DNA of 64,000 nt, taken from contig NZ_BMKR01000002.1 of assembly GCF_014644435.1 (NCBI RefSeq), positions 124,001 through 188,000 on the forward strand, written 5' to 3'. Both the position numbers and the translations under genes were made by a program. Origin of the DNA: Paenibacillus albidus. Its GTDB lineage: Bacteria > Bacillota > Bacilli > Paenibacillales > Paenibacillaceae. Below the pieces are notes generated by a model, which did no database searches, was not told the DNA's origin, and saw only the letters and a list, made by a program, of their open reading frames with translations. Positions 44,175 through 53,776 of this stretch are shown here, piece by piece; position 1 is the first letter of the stretch; each line of letters begins with the position of its first letter.

Positions 44175-45020
44175 TCAATTCCCCGGGATCTCCTGCGGAG
44201 CAGACTCATGCAACAGTGGTGAATACATCATCAATGCATGATTGCCTGTGATCCACTCATTTCCAGCAAGCTCACCGGTACGCGAGAAGATTCTGCGGCT
44301 GATCTGGTTGCTGCGGATATAACCGCCCCAGGGCTCCAGACTGATGACATGATCGCTTTCGTAAACTTCATACGTGTAGAGCTGCTCTTCCCCGCACCTC
44401 CACTCTCCACGCAAATGGGTGTCATCCAGCCACAGCTTCAGCTGGTAGGTGTTCTCCGTTTCATTGCAAAGCTGAAGATCCAAATAGTTATAAGAGCAGG
44501 TTGCTCCGCTGCCAAAAGGCTGGGTCCGCTGTTCATCGGGAAAAACATCGTAGCTGTGGCGATGCCGTTCTGTGACCGTAAGCGGTGTATGCAGTGTCAT
44601 CCAGTAGATCAAATTGGAGAGCTGGCATAACCCCCCGCCAACACCGGAGTGGAAACCGCCGTAATGCAGCACCATGCCGTCCAAATATCCCTTGCGCCGG
44701 GTCGGCTTCCCGATCATACGCCAATAAGAGAACGTCTCACCGGGCCTGATAAGCAAACCGTTCAGCTTGGCCACCGCCAGCTTTAAATTGACGATTTTGT
44801 TATACTGTAGTTCCATATCGACATTGCGAAGACTGCGCAGCAGCGGAGTAGCATGGTTCATCGCTACATGCGGCAAATCTGCAGTCTTCCGGGTGAGCGC
44901 CCTTTTGCCCGGCTGCACAACCCATTTCAAATATCTTCTCCAGATGAAATACCGTTTGCCTGCAAACAGCCGGAGACGTGACCGCTTAACGGGTTTCATT
45001 GCAGCCTTTGCCATATACAT
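44175..45020 (-). CDS. VanW-family protein
   Basis: A 281-residue protein. The core RPGETFSYWRMIGKPTRR and GVGGGLCQLSNLIYW (about 105-165) defines the VanW family, found with some glycopeptide-resistance clusters but of unknown activity. No membrane anchor is obvious. The ATG at 45020 has GGGAGGG nine bases upstream. No other van genes are nearby. Confidence 0.85.
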   Translation of the reverse strand: MYMAKAAMKPVKRSRLRLFAGKRYFIWRRYLKWVVQPGKRALTRKTADLPHVAMNHATPLLRSLRNVDMELQYNKIVNLKLAVAKLNGLLIRPGETFSYWRMIGKPTRRKGYLDGMVLHYGGFHSGVGGGLCQLSNLIYWMTLHTPLTVTERHRHSYDVFPDEQRTQPFGSGATCSYNYLDLQLCNETENTYQLKLWLDDTHLRGEWRCGEEQLYTYEVYESDHVISLEPWGGYIRSNQISRRIFSRTGELAGNEWITGNHALMMYSPLLHESAPQEIPGN

Positions 45021-45092
45021 CAGATGTTTCCCTCCCCTGGTTTCAACTTTGTATCCATAATACAAATTATACCAGAAGATGGCGGCGCACAA

Positions 45093-45125
45093 ATAGCAAG
45101 CTTCCCTGATCTGGAAGCTTGCTAT
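45093..45125. terminator. Hairpin after the queuosine operon
   Basis: ATAGCAAGCTTCC / GGAAGCTTGCTAT with a seven-base loop, right after the queE stop. Only short T-runs flank it. Confidence 0.7.
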
Positions 45126-45139
45126 ACAATCCGAAAAAC

Positions 45140-45862
45140 TTACTTGCCGCGTTTATTGTGCCAGATCAGGGCATGCAGTTGTGGCAGCACCTTTACCTGG
45201 TTCATGCCAGGATCAGCGATCACCAGGTTGAACAGCCATTCCAGCCGTGCCAGCAGACGCGCGGAAATATCTCCTTCTTCAGTCACGTCCTCATTGCCCG
45301 GCTGGAGATACAGCGGCACCCAGGGATATCTTTGATGGACCTGCTTCGCATATTGATAATCAACAGTGTCGAAGACCACCACTTTTAAGCTGCAGGTCTC
45401 TCTCCCGGAGTCCCGCATTCTATCTATGATGTTATCCAGCATATCCCAATCCGTCACCATCCCCGAGCTTGGCGGTTTGGGGCTGATCGTCAGCACATCC
45501 ACATCACAGAACCAGTCCTGCCACCGGCTGCCTTGTGTCTCAATCGCCGCCCGGATGCCCCTTGCATGAAGCAGATTTATCAGTTCGGCCATGCCTTCGC
45601 CAATCAAAGCCGGATTCCCGCCGGAAATCGTCACATTGTCGAAGTTATTCCCGGCCAGTTCCAGCAGTCCGTTCAGGATTGCTTCCGGTTCCAGCAGCGT
45701 AACCTTGTCTTTGGCTGTGCCGTCCCAGGTAAACGCGGAATCGCACCAGGAGCAGCGGTAATCACAGCCGTAGGTACGGACGAACATCGTTTTGACGCCA
45801 ATGACTGCGCCCTCGCCTTGTATGGTTGGACCGAACATTTCGATTACTGGAATCTTACTCAC
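45140..45862 (-). CDS. queE: 7-carboxy-7-deazaguanine synthase (radical SAM)
   Basis: A ~240-residue radical SAM enzyme converting 6-carboxytetrahydropterin to CDG in queuosine synthesis. The iron-sulfur ligands are in GCDYRCSWCDSAF; FGPTIQGEG is the QueE N-terminal hallmark. A GTG at 45862 overlapping the queD stop gives [11 protein letters not shown], like known QueE starts; ATG at 45877 is an alternative. Confidence 0.93.
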   Translation of the reverse strand: MSKIPVIEMFGPTIQGEGAVIGVKTMFVRTYGCDYRCSWCDSAFTWDGTAKDKVTLLEPEAILNGLLELAGNNFDNVTISGGNPALIGEGMAELINLLHARGIRAAIETQGSRWQDWFCDVDVLTISPKPPSSGMVTDWDMLDNIIDRMRDSGRETCSLKVVVFDTVDYQYAKQVHQRYPWVPLYLQPGNEDVTEEGDISARLLARLEWLFNLVIADPGMNQVKVLPQLHALIWHNKRGK

Positions 45863-46337
45863 AATCACAACCCCCATGCAGCCGGTAAGCCGGACCTTCC
45901 CCGGGAACTTCTGCTGCCAGCACCTCCGCCCAGGAGGTTGGCGTCTCCCAGAGTTTGACCGAATGCAGCGGCAGACCCATCAATTTCAGCTCATGGGCGA
46001 TATAAGAAGACAGGTTCTCGGCAGTAGTCCGGAAAGACAAAAGTGCGACTTTGGAACCCGTACTCCGTAAAGTCTCCAGTACAGGCTCATTGCCCATGGC
46101 CAGAAAAGCATGATCCAGACGGTCGATCAGGCTCTGCTGCACACTGCTTTTGATATCGCTGAAATCAATGACAAATCCTTCGTCGGAGTGACCTTCCGCA
46201 ACCAGGGGTTTGCCCTTCAGCACGACCTCCAGCTTGTAGGTATGTCCATGCAGATTACTGCATTTGCCCTTGTGCCCGATCAGCTGATGTGCGGCATCAA
46301 AGGTGAATATTTTGCATACAGAAACTTCATTCATCAT
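45855..46337 (-). CDS. queD: 6-carboxytetrahydropterin synthase
   Basis: A 160-residue zinc enzyme making 6-carboxy-tetrahydropterin from dihydroneopterin triphosphate. Zinc histidines in [10 protein letters not shown] and NLHGHTYK. It overlaps queC by four bases and queE by eight. Confidence 0.94.
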   Translation of the reverse strand: MMNEVSVCKIFTFDAAHQLIGHKGKCSNLHGHTYKLEVVLKGKPLVAEGHSDEGFVIDFSDIKSSVQQSLIDRLDHAFLAMGNEPVLETLRSTGSKVALLSFRTTAENLSSYIAHELKLMGLPLHSVKLWETPTSWAEVLAAEVPGEGPAYRLHGGCDCE

Positions 46338-46999
46338 AGCGACTCTGCCTTCTTCCGCTCCGCCTCATATTGCTTCAGCCCTCTGCTGCGCAGCTCGCAT
46401 GCCGGACAGGTACCGCAGCCGCTGCCTATAATTCCGTTATAGCAGGTGAGGGTATGCTCACGGATATACTCGAAATAGCCAAGCTCATCGGCCATTTTCC
46501 AGGTTTCCTTTTTATCCAGCCACATCAGTGGAGTGTGAATCGCAAATTCGTAATCCATGGACAGGTTCAGTGTGACATTCAAGGATTTTACGAATACATC
46601 CCGGCAATCCGGATACCCGCTGAAATCGGTCTGGCACACACCGGTAACGATATGGTGATACCCCAACTGCTTGGCTAGTATTGCGGCAAAGGACAGAAAA
46701 AGCAGATTCCGGCCATCCACAAAGGTACTGGGCAGTTCCTCACCCTCGCCGGAAGCAATCTCAATCTCCTCACGCGTCAACGCATTGGGCGCCAGCTGAT
46801 TCAAGAGAGCCAGGTCCAGGATATGCTGCTTCACATTAAACTTCCTGGCTATTGCTGTTGCCACCTCGATCTCGGCTTCATGTCGCTGGTTATAGTTAAA
46901 AGTAACCACTTGAACTTCTTCATACTGCTGAAGCGCCCAGATGAGACAGGTTGTGCTGTCTTGTCCGCCGCTGAAAACGACGAGTGCTTTTTTGTTCAT
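46334..46999 (-). CDS. queC: 7-cyano-7-deazaguanine synthase
   Basis: A 221-residue PP-loop enzyme making preQ0 from CDG, ammonia and ATP. PP-loop SGGQDSTT at about 10-17 and a C-terminal zinc site GCGTCPAC. The ATG at 46999 has AAGGAGA eight bases upstream; an ATG at 47023 is less likely. Confidence 0.94.
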   Translation of the reverse strand: MNKKALVVFSGGQDSTTCLIWALQQYEEVQVVTFNYNQRHEAEIEVATAIARKFNVKQHILDLALLNQLAPNALTREEIEIASGEGEELPSTFVDGRNLLFLSFAAILAKQLGYHHIVTGVCQTDFSGYPDCRDVFVKSLNVTLNLSMDYEFAIHTPLMWLDKKETWKMADELGYFEYIREHTLTCYNGIIGSGCGTCPACELRSRGLKQYEAERKKAESL

Positions 47000-47027
47000 G
47001 GTTGTTCTCTCCTTCTGCTCCATTAGG

Positions 47028-47528
47028 TTAGCGGTTGTCTACTTTCTCCGGATACAGATCATGGTTCAATAGCCTATGCTCGGCCATCGCCTCATATTTA
47101 GTGCCCGGACGCCCCCAGTTGCAGTAAGGATCAATCGAAATCCCGCCCCGCGGCGTAAATTTGCCCCAGACTTCAATGTAACGCGGGTCCATCAGCGCGA
47201 TCAGATCATTCATTATAATGTTGACACAGTCTTCGTGGAAATCACCATGATTGCGGAAGCTGAACAGATAAAGCTTCAGTGACTTGGATTCCACCATGCG
47301 CTGCTCCGGAATGTACGAAATGTACAATGTGGCAAAATCCGGTTGTCCGGTTACCGGGCACAGGCTGGTGAACTCCGGGCAATTGAATTTTACAAAATAA
47401 TCGCGGCCGGGATGTTTGTTGTCGAATACCTCCAGCACTCCCGGATCATAACTGAACGTGTACTTCGTGCCTTGGTTGCCCAGCAGCGTCACTGCTTGCA
47501 TTTCCTCCGGCAATCTTCCTTCTGACAT
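47028..47528 (-). CDS. queF: NADPH-dependent preQ0 reductase
   Basis: A 166-residue unimodular QueF, reducing preQ0 to preQ1. Catalytic Cys in [12 protein letters not shown], and the QueF motif [20 protein letters not shown] read in two parts. The ATG at 47528 has GAGAGGGG upstream. First gene of queF-C-D-E, so the preQ1 riboswitch controls the whole set by product feedback. Confidence 0.94.
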   Translation of the reverse strand: MSEGRLPEEMQAVTLLGNQGTKYTFSYDPGVLEVFDNKHPGRDYFVKFNCPEFTSLCPVTGQPDFATLYISYIPEQRMVESKSLKLYLFSFRNHGDFHEDCVNIIMNDLIALMDPRYIEVWGKFTPRGGISIDPYCNWGRPGTKYEAMAEHRLLNHDLYPEKVDNR

Positions 47529-47724
47529 GACAAAAAACCCCTCTCTTTTCCCTCGGCATCCGTCGGAACTGGAAAGAAGAACGAGATTTCGAAAACCGGG
47601 CTCTACTAAGAAAAACGGCCGTACCATCCTCGTGAAGGCGGTGTCCGTCTGTCGCAGCACAGGCAAAATAGGTCCGGGAAGTTTACCTTCGCGAAAGTTC
47701 CTACATCCTGTGTTCAAAAGCGGT

Positions 47725-47760
47725 CTTAGTTTTTTATAGAGGGAGTTTGCGAACCTCTCC
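47725..47760 (-). promoter_or_regulatory. preQ1-I riboswitch
   Basis: The minus strand reads GAGAGGTTCGCAAACTCCC then TCTATAAAAAACTAAG, matching the class I preQ1 aptamer (short stem-loop plus A-rich pseudoknot tail). It lies about 200 bases before queF; the region between has no clear gene. Confidence 0.95.
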
Positions 47761-47807
47761 TGCACCCGCTTAAGTGCAGACTTCTTCTTACTTATCGTGC
47801 GAATTGA

Positions 47808-47837
47808 ACTATACCATGAGCAGGAGGATGCTGACAA
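47808..47837 (-). promoter_or_regulatory. Promoter of the queuosine operon
   Basis: TTGTCA (47832-47837) and TATAGT (47808-47813) on the minus strand with an 18-base spacer. Confidence 0.75.
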
Positions 47838-47955
47838 GCTTTTCGGATTGTTAAACAACATTAATAATTAACTGAATGAATTAATATAATGGATTCAAAT
47901 TTAGTGAACAGGGTAACTTAAATGCTATAATCTGCAAACAAGGATGGGATCTGCT

Positions 47956-48294
47956 ATGAAACAAAAGGTACAGGAGCTTTCCGAGTGGCTTAACACCCAC
48001 GTAAATGCCACAATAGCGATTGAGAAGCAGGAGCTTGATGATGTGGACAAAGTACATTTCCAGCTGGAAGCTGTAGATTACCGGGATGCGGAGGATGTTC
48101 TGGACGATTATCTGGATAGTGCACTGATCCTAAGGGGCAGCGGCAGCACAATGAATGATGGGGGTGAGTCTGTCCCCCTGCCGCAAGCGAGCTATGAGAT
48201 TGCCGTCAGCGGGCTTGAGTTAAACGCTAAGAATGACAACAAGCTTGAGATCAAGACAGATCGCGCAACCTATGTTCTATCCATATTAGTATGA
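47956..48294 (+). CDS. Conserved hypothetical protein
   Basis: A 112-residue acidic soluble protein, strand-rich at the C-terminus (ATYVLSILV). No domain recognised. Both ATGs at 47944 and 47956 are possible; the second has more room after GGATGGG. Single gene, divergent from the queuosine operon. Confidence 0.65.
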   Translation: MKQKVQELSEWLNTHVNATIAIEKQELDDVDKVHFQLEAVDYRDAEDVLDDYLDSALILRGSGSTMNDGGESVPLPQASYEIAVSGLELNAKNDNKLEIKTDRATYVLSILV

Positions 48295-48324
48295 CGAGCC
48301 TTATTTTTGAGTAGGATATACGTG

Positions 48325-48475
48325 AGTGTTTGGTGAGGACGCTACGCGAACGGACCGTTGTTCCAACCGCTGTTGTATCCAGATTTTATTTATTTGCTTT
48401 TGCGGCAAAATCCGGATACAAAGGCGACCGCTAACGCTTTTCCGCGGGTTGTTCCGTCCTCTACGCTGACGCAAA
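48325..48475. repeat. Dispersed palindromic intergenic repeat, copy B
   Basis: Inverted arms TTGTATCCAGATTTT and AAAATCCGGATACAA, flanked by TGTTTGG and a GC-rich tail. Diverged relative of the element at 11050-11180, sharing CCGCTGTTGT, CAGATTT and ACAAAGGCG. Confidence 0.6.
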
Positions 48476-48485
48476 AAAAAGAAAT

Positions 48486-48540
48486 CGCTCTTTTGGTAAA
48501 ATGGAGATAACACCCACCCATTTCAAAAGGAGCGATTTCT
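48486..48540. repeat. Hairpin at the end of an IS remnant
   Basis: AAAGAAATCGCTC and GAGCGATTTCTTT form 13-bp arms with further partial pairing inside. It sits just before the transposase remnant, in the usual place of an IS left end. Confidence 0.6.
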
Positions 48541-48645
48541 TTGTACATTCAATGAACCATTGGACCAACTTTGCTTGCCATTGGATTAAGAAGAAGATAT
48601 TCCTCCTAATCATCTCGTTCGTATCGTTAATGCAGCAGCCCCTTT
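48541..48645 (+). pseudogene. N-terminal remnant of an IS1182-family transposase
   Basis: After LYIQ the frame shifts, then reads LDQLCLPLD, a stop, and EEDIPPNHLVRIVNAA, which matches the N-terminus typical of IS1182-type transposases. The rest is missing; the remnant ends at the murB stop codon. Frameshift, stop and truncation show it is dead. Confidence 0.7.
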
Positions 48646-48647
48646 GT

Positions 48648-49559
48648 TTACTCCTCACCAATAATCTCAACTTCCGTCTCCAGCTCAATGCCGAATTTAT
48701 CCTTGACCGCCGCTCTCACGTGATGAATCAGACCGATATAATCACTGGCTGTGGCGTGGTCCGCATTCACGATGAACCCGGCATGTTTTCTGGAGACCTC
48801 TGCTCCGCCAATCCGTGTGCCTTGCAGACCGCTCTCCTGGATCAGCTGCCCTGCATAACGCCCCGGCGGCCGTTTGAACACACTCCCGCAGGAAGGATAT
48901 TCCAGCGGCTGCTTCGACTCACGCAGAAAAGTCAGCTCATCCATCGAAGCTTTGATCGCTGCCGGGTCCCCGGCAGTTAAGGAAAAGCGGGCTTCCAGGA
49001 TGATATATTCTCCACTGGCAAAAACGCTTTTTCTGTACCCCCACTGCAGTTCATCCCCCTGCAGAGTCACTATTTGCCCCGCTTTGTTGACGGCAAGCGC
49101 ACTGTCCAGCACATCCTTAATCTCACCGCCGTATGCCCCTGCGTTCATATACAGTGCTCCGCCTACCGTACCGGGAATGCCGCAGGCGAATTCCAGCCCT
49201 GTAAGCTCCTGCGTCAAAGCATACCGGGAGACATCAATGATCTTGGCCCCGCACTGGGCATAGAGCAAGGATCCGCGAATCCCCATATCCGCAAGGTCTG
49301 AGGTTTGCAGCACAATTCCCCGTACTCCCCCATCCCTGATAATGACATTGGAACCATTCCCCAGCACTGTGAGCGCAATACCCTGCTGCTGTGCATATGT
49401 AACAATCTTCTGAAGTTCATCATACGTGGCAGGTGCCGCGAGAATATCGGCCTGTCCTCCCATTCTGGTAAATACATGATTCTTTAATTCTTCATGACTT
49501 GTCACTTTGCCGGCAGTAACCAGCTGCTGCAAATCCGCCTGGATCGTACTGATATTCAT
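48648..49559 (-). CDS. murB: UDP-N-acetylenolpyruvoylglucosamine reductase
   Basis: A 303-residue FAD enzyme of peptidoglycan precursor synthesis. FAD motifs TRMGGQADI and GNGSNVIIRDGG; active-site region CGSVFKRP and C-terminal EVEIIGEE. Length fits the short Gram-positive type. The stop abuts an IS remnant, which has not harmed the frame. Confidence 0.94.
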   Translation of the reverse strand: MNISTIQADLQQLVTAGKVTSHEELKNHVFTRMGGQADILAAPATYDELQKIVTYAQQQGIALTVLGNGSNVIIRDGGVRGIVLQTSDLADMGIRGSLLYAQCGAKIIDVSRYALTQELTGLEFACGIPGTVGGALYMNAGAYGGEIKDVLDSALAVNKAGQIVTLQGDELQWGYRKSVFASGEYIILEARFSLTAGDPAAIKASMDELTFLRESKQPLEYPSCGSVFKRPPGRYAGQLIQESGLQGTRIGGAEVSRKHAGFIVNADHATASDYIGLIHHVRAAVKDKFGIELETEVEIIGEE

Positions 49560-49714
49560 TCTTTATGCTCCTTTAACCCTGTAAAAATGAGGTCCTTGGT
49601 TATGTTGTTCACTCTTTATTATCTTCGTTTCATAGTATGACTGCGCACCCGCATTTGCGCCTGGCTCAAGCTTAAGCAGTGTCAGTATGACGGGCAATCC
49701 CCACTTTAACAACG

Positions 49715-49747
49715 AACAGGCTCCCTTGTCAATGACGGGAGCCTGTT
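49715..49747 (-). terminator. Hairpin after the FhuF-like gene
   Basis: AACAGGCTCCC / GGGAGCCTGTT stem; the T-run is weak. Confidence 0.65.
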
Positions 49748-49798
49748 ACCACAGTGTTCTGGTAATATTATGTGACAATTCAACCTTTGATGCACCAC

Positions 49799-50602
49799 TT
49801 ATTTTTGGGATAGCAGCCGTTCACGATGTTCCACTCTGCGGGCCGCCCTTTCCGATTCTTTCAGTCGCGGGCAAGTATAACAGTAATACCCGCCTTCTGT
49901 GCTGTAGTACATACAGCAGCGGTTACGCATATTCACAGTACGCCCGGGATCGGCGATATCCTCTATCTTGCGCACTGTCACCTTGAATGGATTACGGGAT
50001 AATCCGAATATCGCAGCAGGCATTTCATTCATCAAATAGCTGTAATCTTCCTTCAGACGAGCATGGGCCGCAGAATCTCCAATTTCGGCCGCCAGCCGCT
50101 CCACATAATAATTGAATCTTGTGGGCAGCTGCCCCCATGCTTCACCGACTCTGAGTCCGCATGCTTCCGTAACGGAGCGCATCAAAGGCCCCGCTGTGTC
50201 ACGGTAAAAGGCATCCAGCATTGTATTTCGCCACTCTATCCGCTCCTTTGGATCTACCGGCGCCGCTGTAGTCTTCCATTCATTTAAGGAAAAGGCAAAG
50301 CGGCAGTAATTATCCTCTGGAATCAGATGAATATTCAGATTGGGCAAACTGAGGTCGGGAGCACATTGCAGAAGGGAAACCGCATACTGCAGCGCCAGTG
50401 CTGCACTGCCGATATTACTGGCAAAATACACGGCAACTGCTTTCTCCTCCAGGGCCTTCATGAGCGGACTGTAGCAGTCGACAAACTCCCTTATCTTCTC
50501 TTCGCCGGCAAGCTCAAGTGCCGCAAAGGAATAAAGCGCTCCTTCCGGTGCTGAAGAGTGAATATCGAACTTGGATATGAACTCGTTTTGCACGGTATTC
50601 AA
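49799..50602 (-). CDS. FhuF-like ferric siderophore reductase
   Basis: A 267-residue protein whose C-terminus has NRCCMYYSTEGGYYCYTCP, the CC-x10-CxxC cluster that binds a [2Fe-2S] centre in FhuF. Expected to reduce iron in imported siderophores. Last gene of the Fur-controlled uptake operon, 44 bases after the ATPase gene. Confidence 0.82.
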   Translation of the reverse strand: MNTVQNEFISKFDIHSSAPEGALYSFAALELAGEEKIREFVDCYSPLMKALEEKAVAVYFASNIGSAALALQYAVSLLQCAPDLSLPNLNIHLIPEDNYCRFAFSLNEWKTTAAPVDPKERIEWRNTMLDAFYRDTAGPLMRSVTEACGLRVGEAWGQLPTRFNYYVERLAAEIGDSAAHARLKEDYSYLMNEMPAAIFGLSRNPFKVTVRKIEDIADPGRTVNMRNRCCMYYSTEGGYYCYTCPRLKESERAARRVEHRERLLSQK

Positions 50603-50646
50603 TGGGCCTCCCCCTGTCTATCAGATGTTATAGCCGCAATTCACAG

Positions 50647-51453
50647 CTACATGCCAACTGCTTTGTAAGCGGCCAGCTCATAAGGCAGGCACAGTGGAAC
50701 GCCGGTACGCGGGTCCGGAACAATATCACATTCAATCCCGAACACTTCTCGTAAAACGGCAGGTGTCATTACTTTGGCAGGAGCCCCTTCACTGACCACC
50801 GTACCTGATTTGATTGCTACCATATGCTGGGCATAACGGGAAGCATGGTTCAAATCATGGACCACCATCACGATGGTACGGCCTTCGTCGTCATTCAGTT
50901 TTTGCAGCAGTTGAAGAACTTCAAGCTGGTGGGCCATATCAAGGAACGTCGTAGGCTCGTCCAGGAACAAAATATCGGTCTGCTGGGCCAGTGCCATGGC
51001 AATCCAGGCGCGTTGGCGTTGTCCGCCGGATAAACGGTCGATGGGCCGGTCATGAAAGGCTTCCATCCCGGTTACCTTGATCGCCGAGGTGATGATATCG
51101 CGGTCTTCCGAAGTCATCGTACCAAAGCCCTTTTGATGCGGATAGCGGCCGTAGCTGACCAGCTCGGATACCGTCAAACCGTCGGGAGCTGTTGGATTTT
51201 GCGGCAAAATAGCCAATTGGCGGGCCACCTCTTTAGTAGAAAGCGTATGAATAGATTTGCCGTCCAGCATGACGTTGCCGCTTTTGGGCTTCATAATCCG
51301 GGCCATGGTCTTGAGAATGGTTGACTTCCCGGAACCGTTGGCGCCAACCAGCGCTGTAATTTTGCCTGTAGGCAGTGACAGGTTCAAACCTTTGACAATT
51401 GTGGCTTCCGCATAACCTATACTTAGCTGTTCCGTATTGAGACGTTCCGACAT
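50647..51453 (-). CDS. Ferric siderophore ABC transporter ATPase
   Basis: A 268-residue ATPase: Walker A GANGSGKST, signature LSGGQRQRAWIA, Walker B LFLDEPTTFLD, switch VVHDLNHA. Of the FecE/FhuC/YusV group. The ATG at 51453 has AAGGAG upstream; 51486 is unlikely. Powers the two permeases encoded just upstream. Confidence 0.92.
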   Translation of the reverse strand: MSERLNTEQLSIGYAEATIVKGLNLSLPTGKITALVGANGSGKSTILKTMARIMKPKSGNVMLDGKSIHTLSTKEVARQLAILPQNPTAPDGLTVSELVSYGRYPHQKGFGTMTSEDRDIITSAIKVTGMEAFHDRPIDRLSGGQRQRAWIAMALAQQTDILFLDEPTTFLDMAHQLEVLQLLQKLNDDEGRTIVMVVHDLNHASRYAQHMVAIKSGTVVSEGAPAKVMTPAVLREVFGIECDIVPDPRTGVPLCLPYELAAYKAVGM

Positions 51454-51495
51454 AATCTCCAACTCCTTATAATGGGTATGAGGCATAGATCAAGG

Positions 51496-52530
51496 CTATG
51501 CTCTAGATTTGGCTAGCAAATATAAAAAATAAGGTGCGCCAATAATGGCGACAACGACACCTGCAGGAATCTCCGACGGCTGCAGGATCCAGCGCCCTAG
51601 GGTATCCGCTGTCAGCAGCAGCAGGCCACCGATTAAGGCGCAGGCCGGCAGCAGAATCTGGTGTCTGGGGCCTACCAGTCTGCGGGCCAGATGAGGTCCA
51701 ATCAGACCCACGAACCCAATCCCTCCGCTAACGGATACACAGGCCCCGGCGAGCGCGACGGCAGTTGCCAGAAGCAGAAGACGTTCACGCTCTACTGGAG
51801 CCCCAAGACCGGTGGAGGTCTGGTCGCCCAGATTCAATACATTGAGCACCCTCGCTTTGTAGATCGAGAATGGCACCAGAATCAGAATCCAGGGCAGTAA
51901 GGCCTGAACAAATCTCCAGTCCCCTCCCCAAATCTTGCCTGCCATCCAGATCGCAACAAACTGATAATTCTCCGGATCCAGCCGAAGCGCCAGTACAAGC
52001 TGAAAGGCATTGATTCCGGCTGCTACCGCAATCCCGATAAGCACCAGCCTTGTAGGCGACAGTCCCTCTTCTCTACGAAAGGCCAGTACATATATAAGTG
52101 CAGCTGTAAGGCCAGCCCCCGCAAGTGCCAATAATGGAAGCATAAATATAGACGCGGCCGAGGAAGCCGGAACAAAAGAAATGAACAGGATAACAGCAAA
52201 CCCTGCTCCTGCGCTGATCCCCAGGGTTGCGGGTTCAGCCAGAGGGTTCCGCGACAGGCTTTGCAGAATACAGCCGGAGACTGCAAAGCCCGCCCCTACC
52301 AGCAGTGAAATTACAATACGCGGCAGCCTGAAATCGAATAATATAAGCTTTTGCTGAGGGGTTCCTTGCCCTGATAGCGTATGTAGAACCTCTGACGGTG
52401 ATAAACGCATGTAACCTGTGTTCATACTGACCACCACGATCACCACAATCAGCAGACCAAGAACGGATAACAACGTAACTCCCCAGTGGGGCTGCCGTTT
52501 CTCGTAAGGGGTCAGAGAATACTTACTCAA
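51496..52530 (-). CDS. FecCD-family siderophore permease
   Basis: A 344-residue permease with about ten membrane segments; SRNPLAEPATLGISAGAGF and GFVGLIGPHLAR are FecCD hallmarks. TTG start overlapping the stop of the partner permease (TTGA). Similar in organisation to YfhA. Confidence 0.91.
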   Translation of the reverse strand: MSKYSLTPYEKRQPHWGVTLLSVLGLLIVVIVVVSMNTGYMRLSPSEVLHTLSGQGTPQQKLILFDFRLPRIVISLLVGAGFAVSGCILQSLSRNPLAEPATLGISAGAGFAVILFISFVPASSAASIFMLPLLALAGAGLTAALIYVLAFRREEGLSPTRLVLIGIAVAAGINAFQLVLALRLDPENYQFVAIWMAGKIWGGDWRFVQALLPWILILVPFSIYKARVLNVLNLGDQTSTGLGAPVERERLLLLATAVALAGACVSVSGGIGFVGLIGPHLARRLVGPRHQILLPACALIGGLLLLTADTLGRWILQPSEIPAGVVVAIIGAPYFLYLLAKSRA

Positions 52531-53588
52531 GAAATGGCCCCCTTCCGTCTGCTCGCCAGATAGATAAAGAACGGCACACCAATCATGGAAATTAAAGCAC
52601 CAATCGGTGTCTCATATGGCGCATTCAGCATCCTTGCGGCAATATCAGCGAATACAAGCAGCAAGCTGCCAAGAACAGCTGAACAGGGGATGATCCAGCG
52701 GTAATCAATACCGACCAAATACCGGGTAACATGCGGAACAATCAGCCCCACAAATCCGATCGGGCCTACTGCGGAAACCGCTGTGCCAGCCAGTACAACA
52801 ACGACGAGCATTCCTCCGGTCTGCACGAGTCTTGTCTTTTGACCCAGGCCCGCAGCAACCTCAGTTCCAAGGCTGAGCAGCGTGATGGAACGTGCCATCA
52901 TTATTGCAGCGACCAGGCCAGCAAGGATCAGCGGAGCCATATATTGCAGCTGCCCCCAGCTGGTACCCGCCACTCCCCCGGCGAGCCAGAAAGCAAGATC
53001 CTGAGACAAGTGGAAAAAGATCGCAACCCCTTGGCTTATTGCCAGTAATAGCGCACTGACTGCAGCTCCTGCAAGCGTTAGACGTATAGGAGTCAGACCC
53101 TTTCGTGACAGGGAGCCGATTCCGAATACAATCAGAGCTGCTACCCCCGCACCTATAAAGCAATACAGCATGATATACGTATACGAAAGCGAAGGAGCAA
53201 AGGCAAAGGCTAAAGCCAGCGCTGTGGTCGCTCCTGCATTCAGACCCAGCAGGCCCGAGTCTGCCAGCGGATTGCGGGTCATCCCCTGCATCATCGCCCC
53301 TGCTACGGCAAAACAGGCGCCCACCAGAACGGATGCCAAGGACCGCGGAAAACGCAGCTCCCATATCACCTGATGCTGCTGGAGCTCCGGATTAAAATGA
53401 AAGACGGCCTCCCATACGGTAGCCAACTTAATATCAGCCGCTCCAACAGAGACGGACAAAGCCAAACCAAAGATAATGGCTGCGAGTCCAAAGATCATAA
53501 TAAGCACTGCGGCAGCCGGATGTGAACGCACAGGCTGGGCAGGTAAAGCTGTTGTGGATCCAGGATGATGATCCTTCGAAGCGGTCAT
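52527..53588 (-). CDS. FecCD-family siderophore permease, partner
   Basis: A 353-residue permease with TRNPLADSGLLGLNAGA and GFVGLIVPHVTRY. ATG with GGGGAG seven bases upstream. First gene of the permease-permease-ATPase-reductase unit, with its own Fur-overlapped promoter. Similar in organisation to YfiZ. Confidence 0.91.
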   Translation of the reverse strand: MTASKDHHPGSTTALPAQPVRSHPAAAVLIMIFGLAAIIFGLALSVSVGAADIKLATVWEAVFHFNPELQQHQVIWELRFPRSLASVLVGACFAVAGAMMQGMTRNPLADSGLLGLNAGATTALALAFAFAPSLSYTYIMLYCFIGAGVAALIVFGIGSLSRKGLTPIRLTLAGAAVSALLLAISQGVAIFFHLSQDLAFWLAGGVAGTSWGQLQYMAPLILAGLVAAIMMARSITLLSLGTEVAAGLGQKTRLVQTGGMLVVVVLAGTAVSAVGPIGFVGLIVPHVTRYLVGIDYRWIIPCSAVLGSLLLVFADIAARMLNAPYETPIGALISMIGVPFFIYLASRRKGAIS

Positions 53589-53607
53589 GACTTATCTCCC
53601 CAGTGAA

Positions 53608-53656
53608 TGATAACAACTATCATTCTCATTATCGCAAATATTTATCGGATGCACAA
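53608..53656 (-). promoter_or_regulatory. Promoter and Fur box of the permease operon
   Basis: Minus-strand TTGTGC (53651-53656) and GATAAT (53628-53633), 17 bases apart. TGATAGTTGTTATCA (53608-53622), 13 of 15 consensus positions, and a further partial Fur repeat overlap the -10 region. Confidence 0.78.
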
Positions 53657-53776
53657 TCTCCAATCTTGAGGAGAACGAGGATTGCGACATTTTTTTCATA
53701 TCACCAGATATGACAAGAGCACAGGCTACCGTATCGCGGGGATACTGGACCTGCACTCTGCATTATCCTCTGCTGG

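Noticed and set aside
44175-45020. Glycopeptide-resistance cluster around vanW
   Set aside because: No vanH, vanA/B, vanX, vanR or vanS genes nearby; VanW-family genes are common as singletons in Firmicutes.
47529-47861. N-terminal extension of queF across the leader
   Set aside because: It would run through the preQ1 riboswitch; the ATG at 47528 has a good ribosome binding site and gives a normal-length QueF.
48501-48980. A plus-strand open frame of about 160 codons across the IS remnant and murB
   Set aside because: Most of it lies antisense to murB; the real signal is the short transposase-like sequence in another frame.
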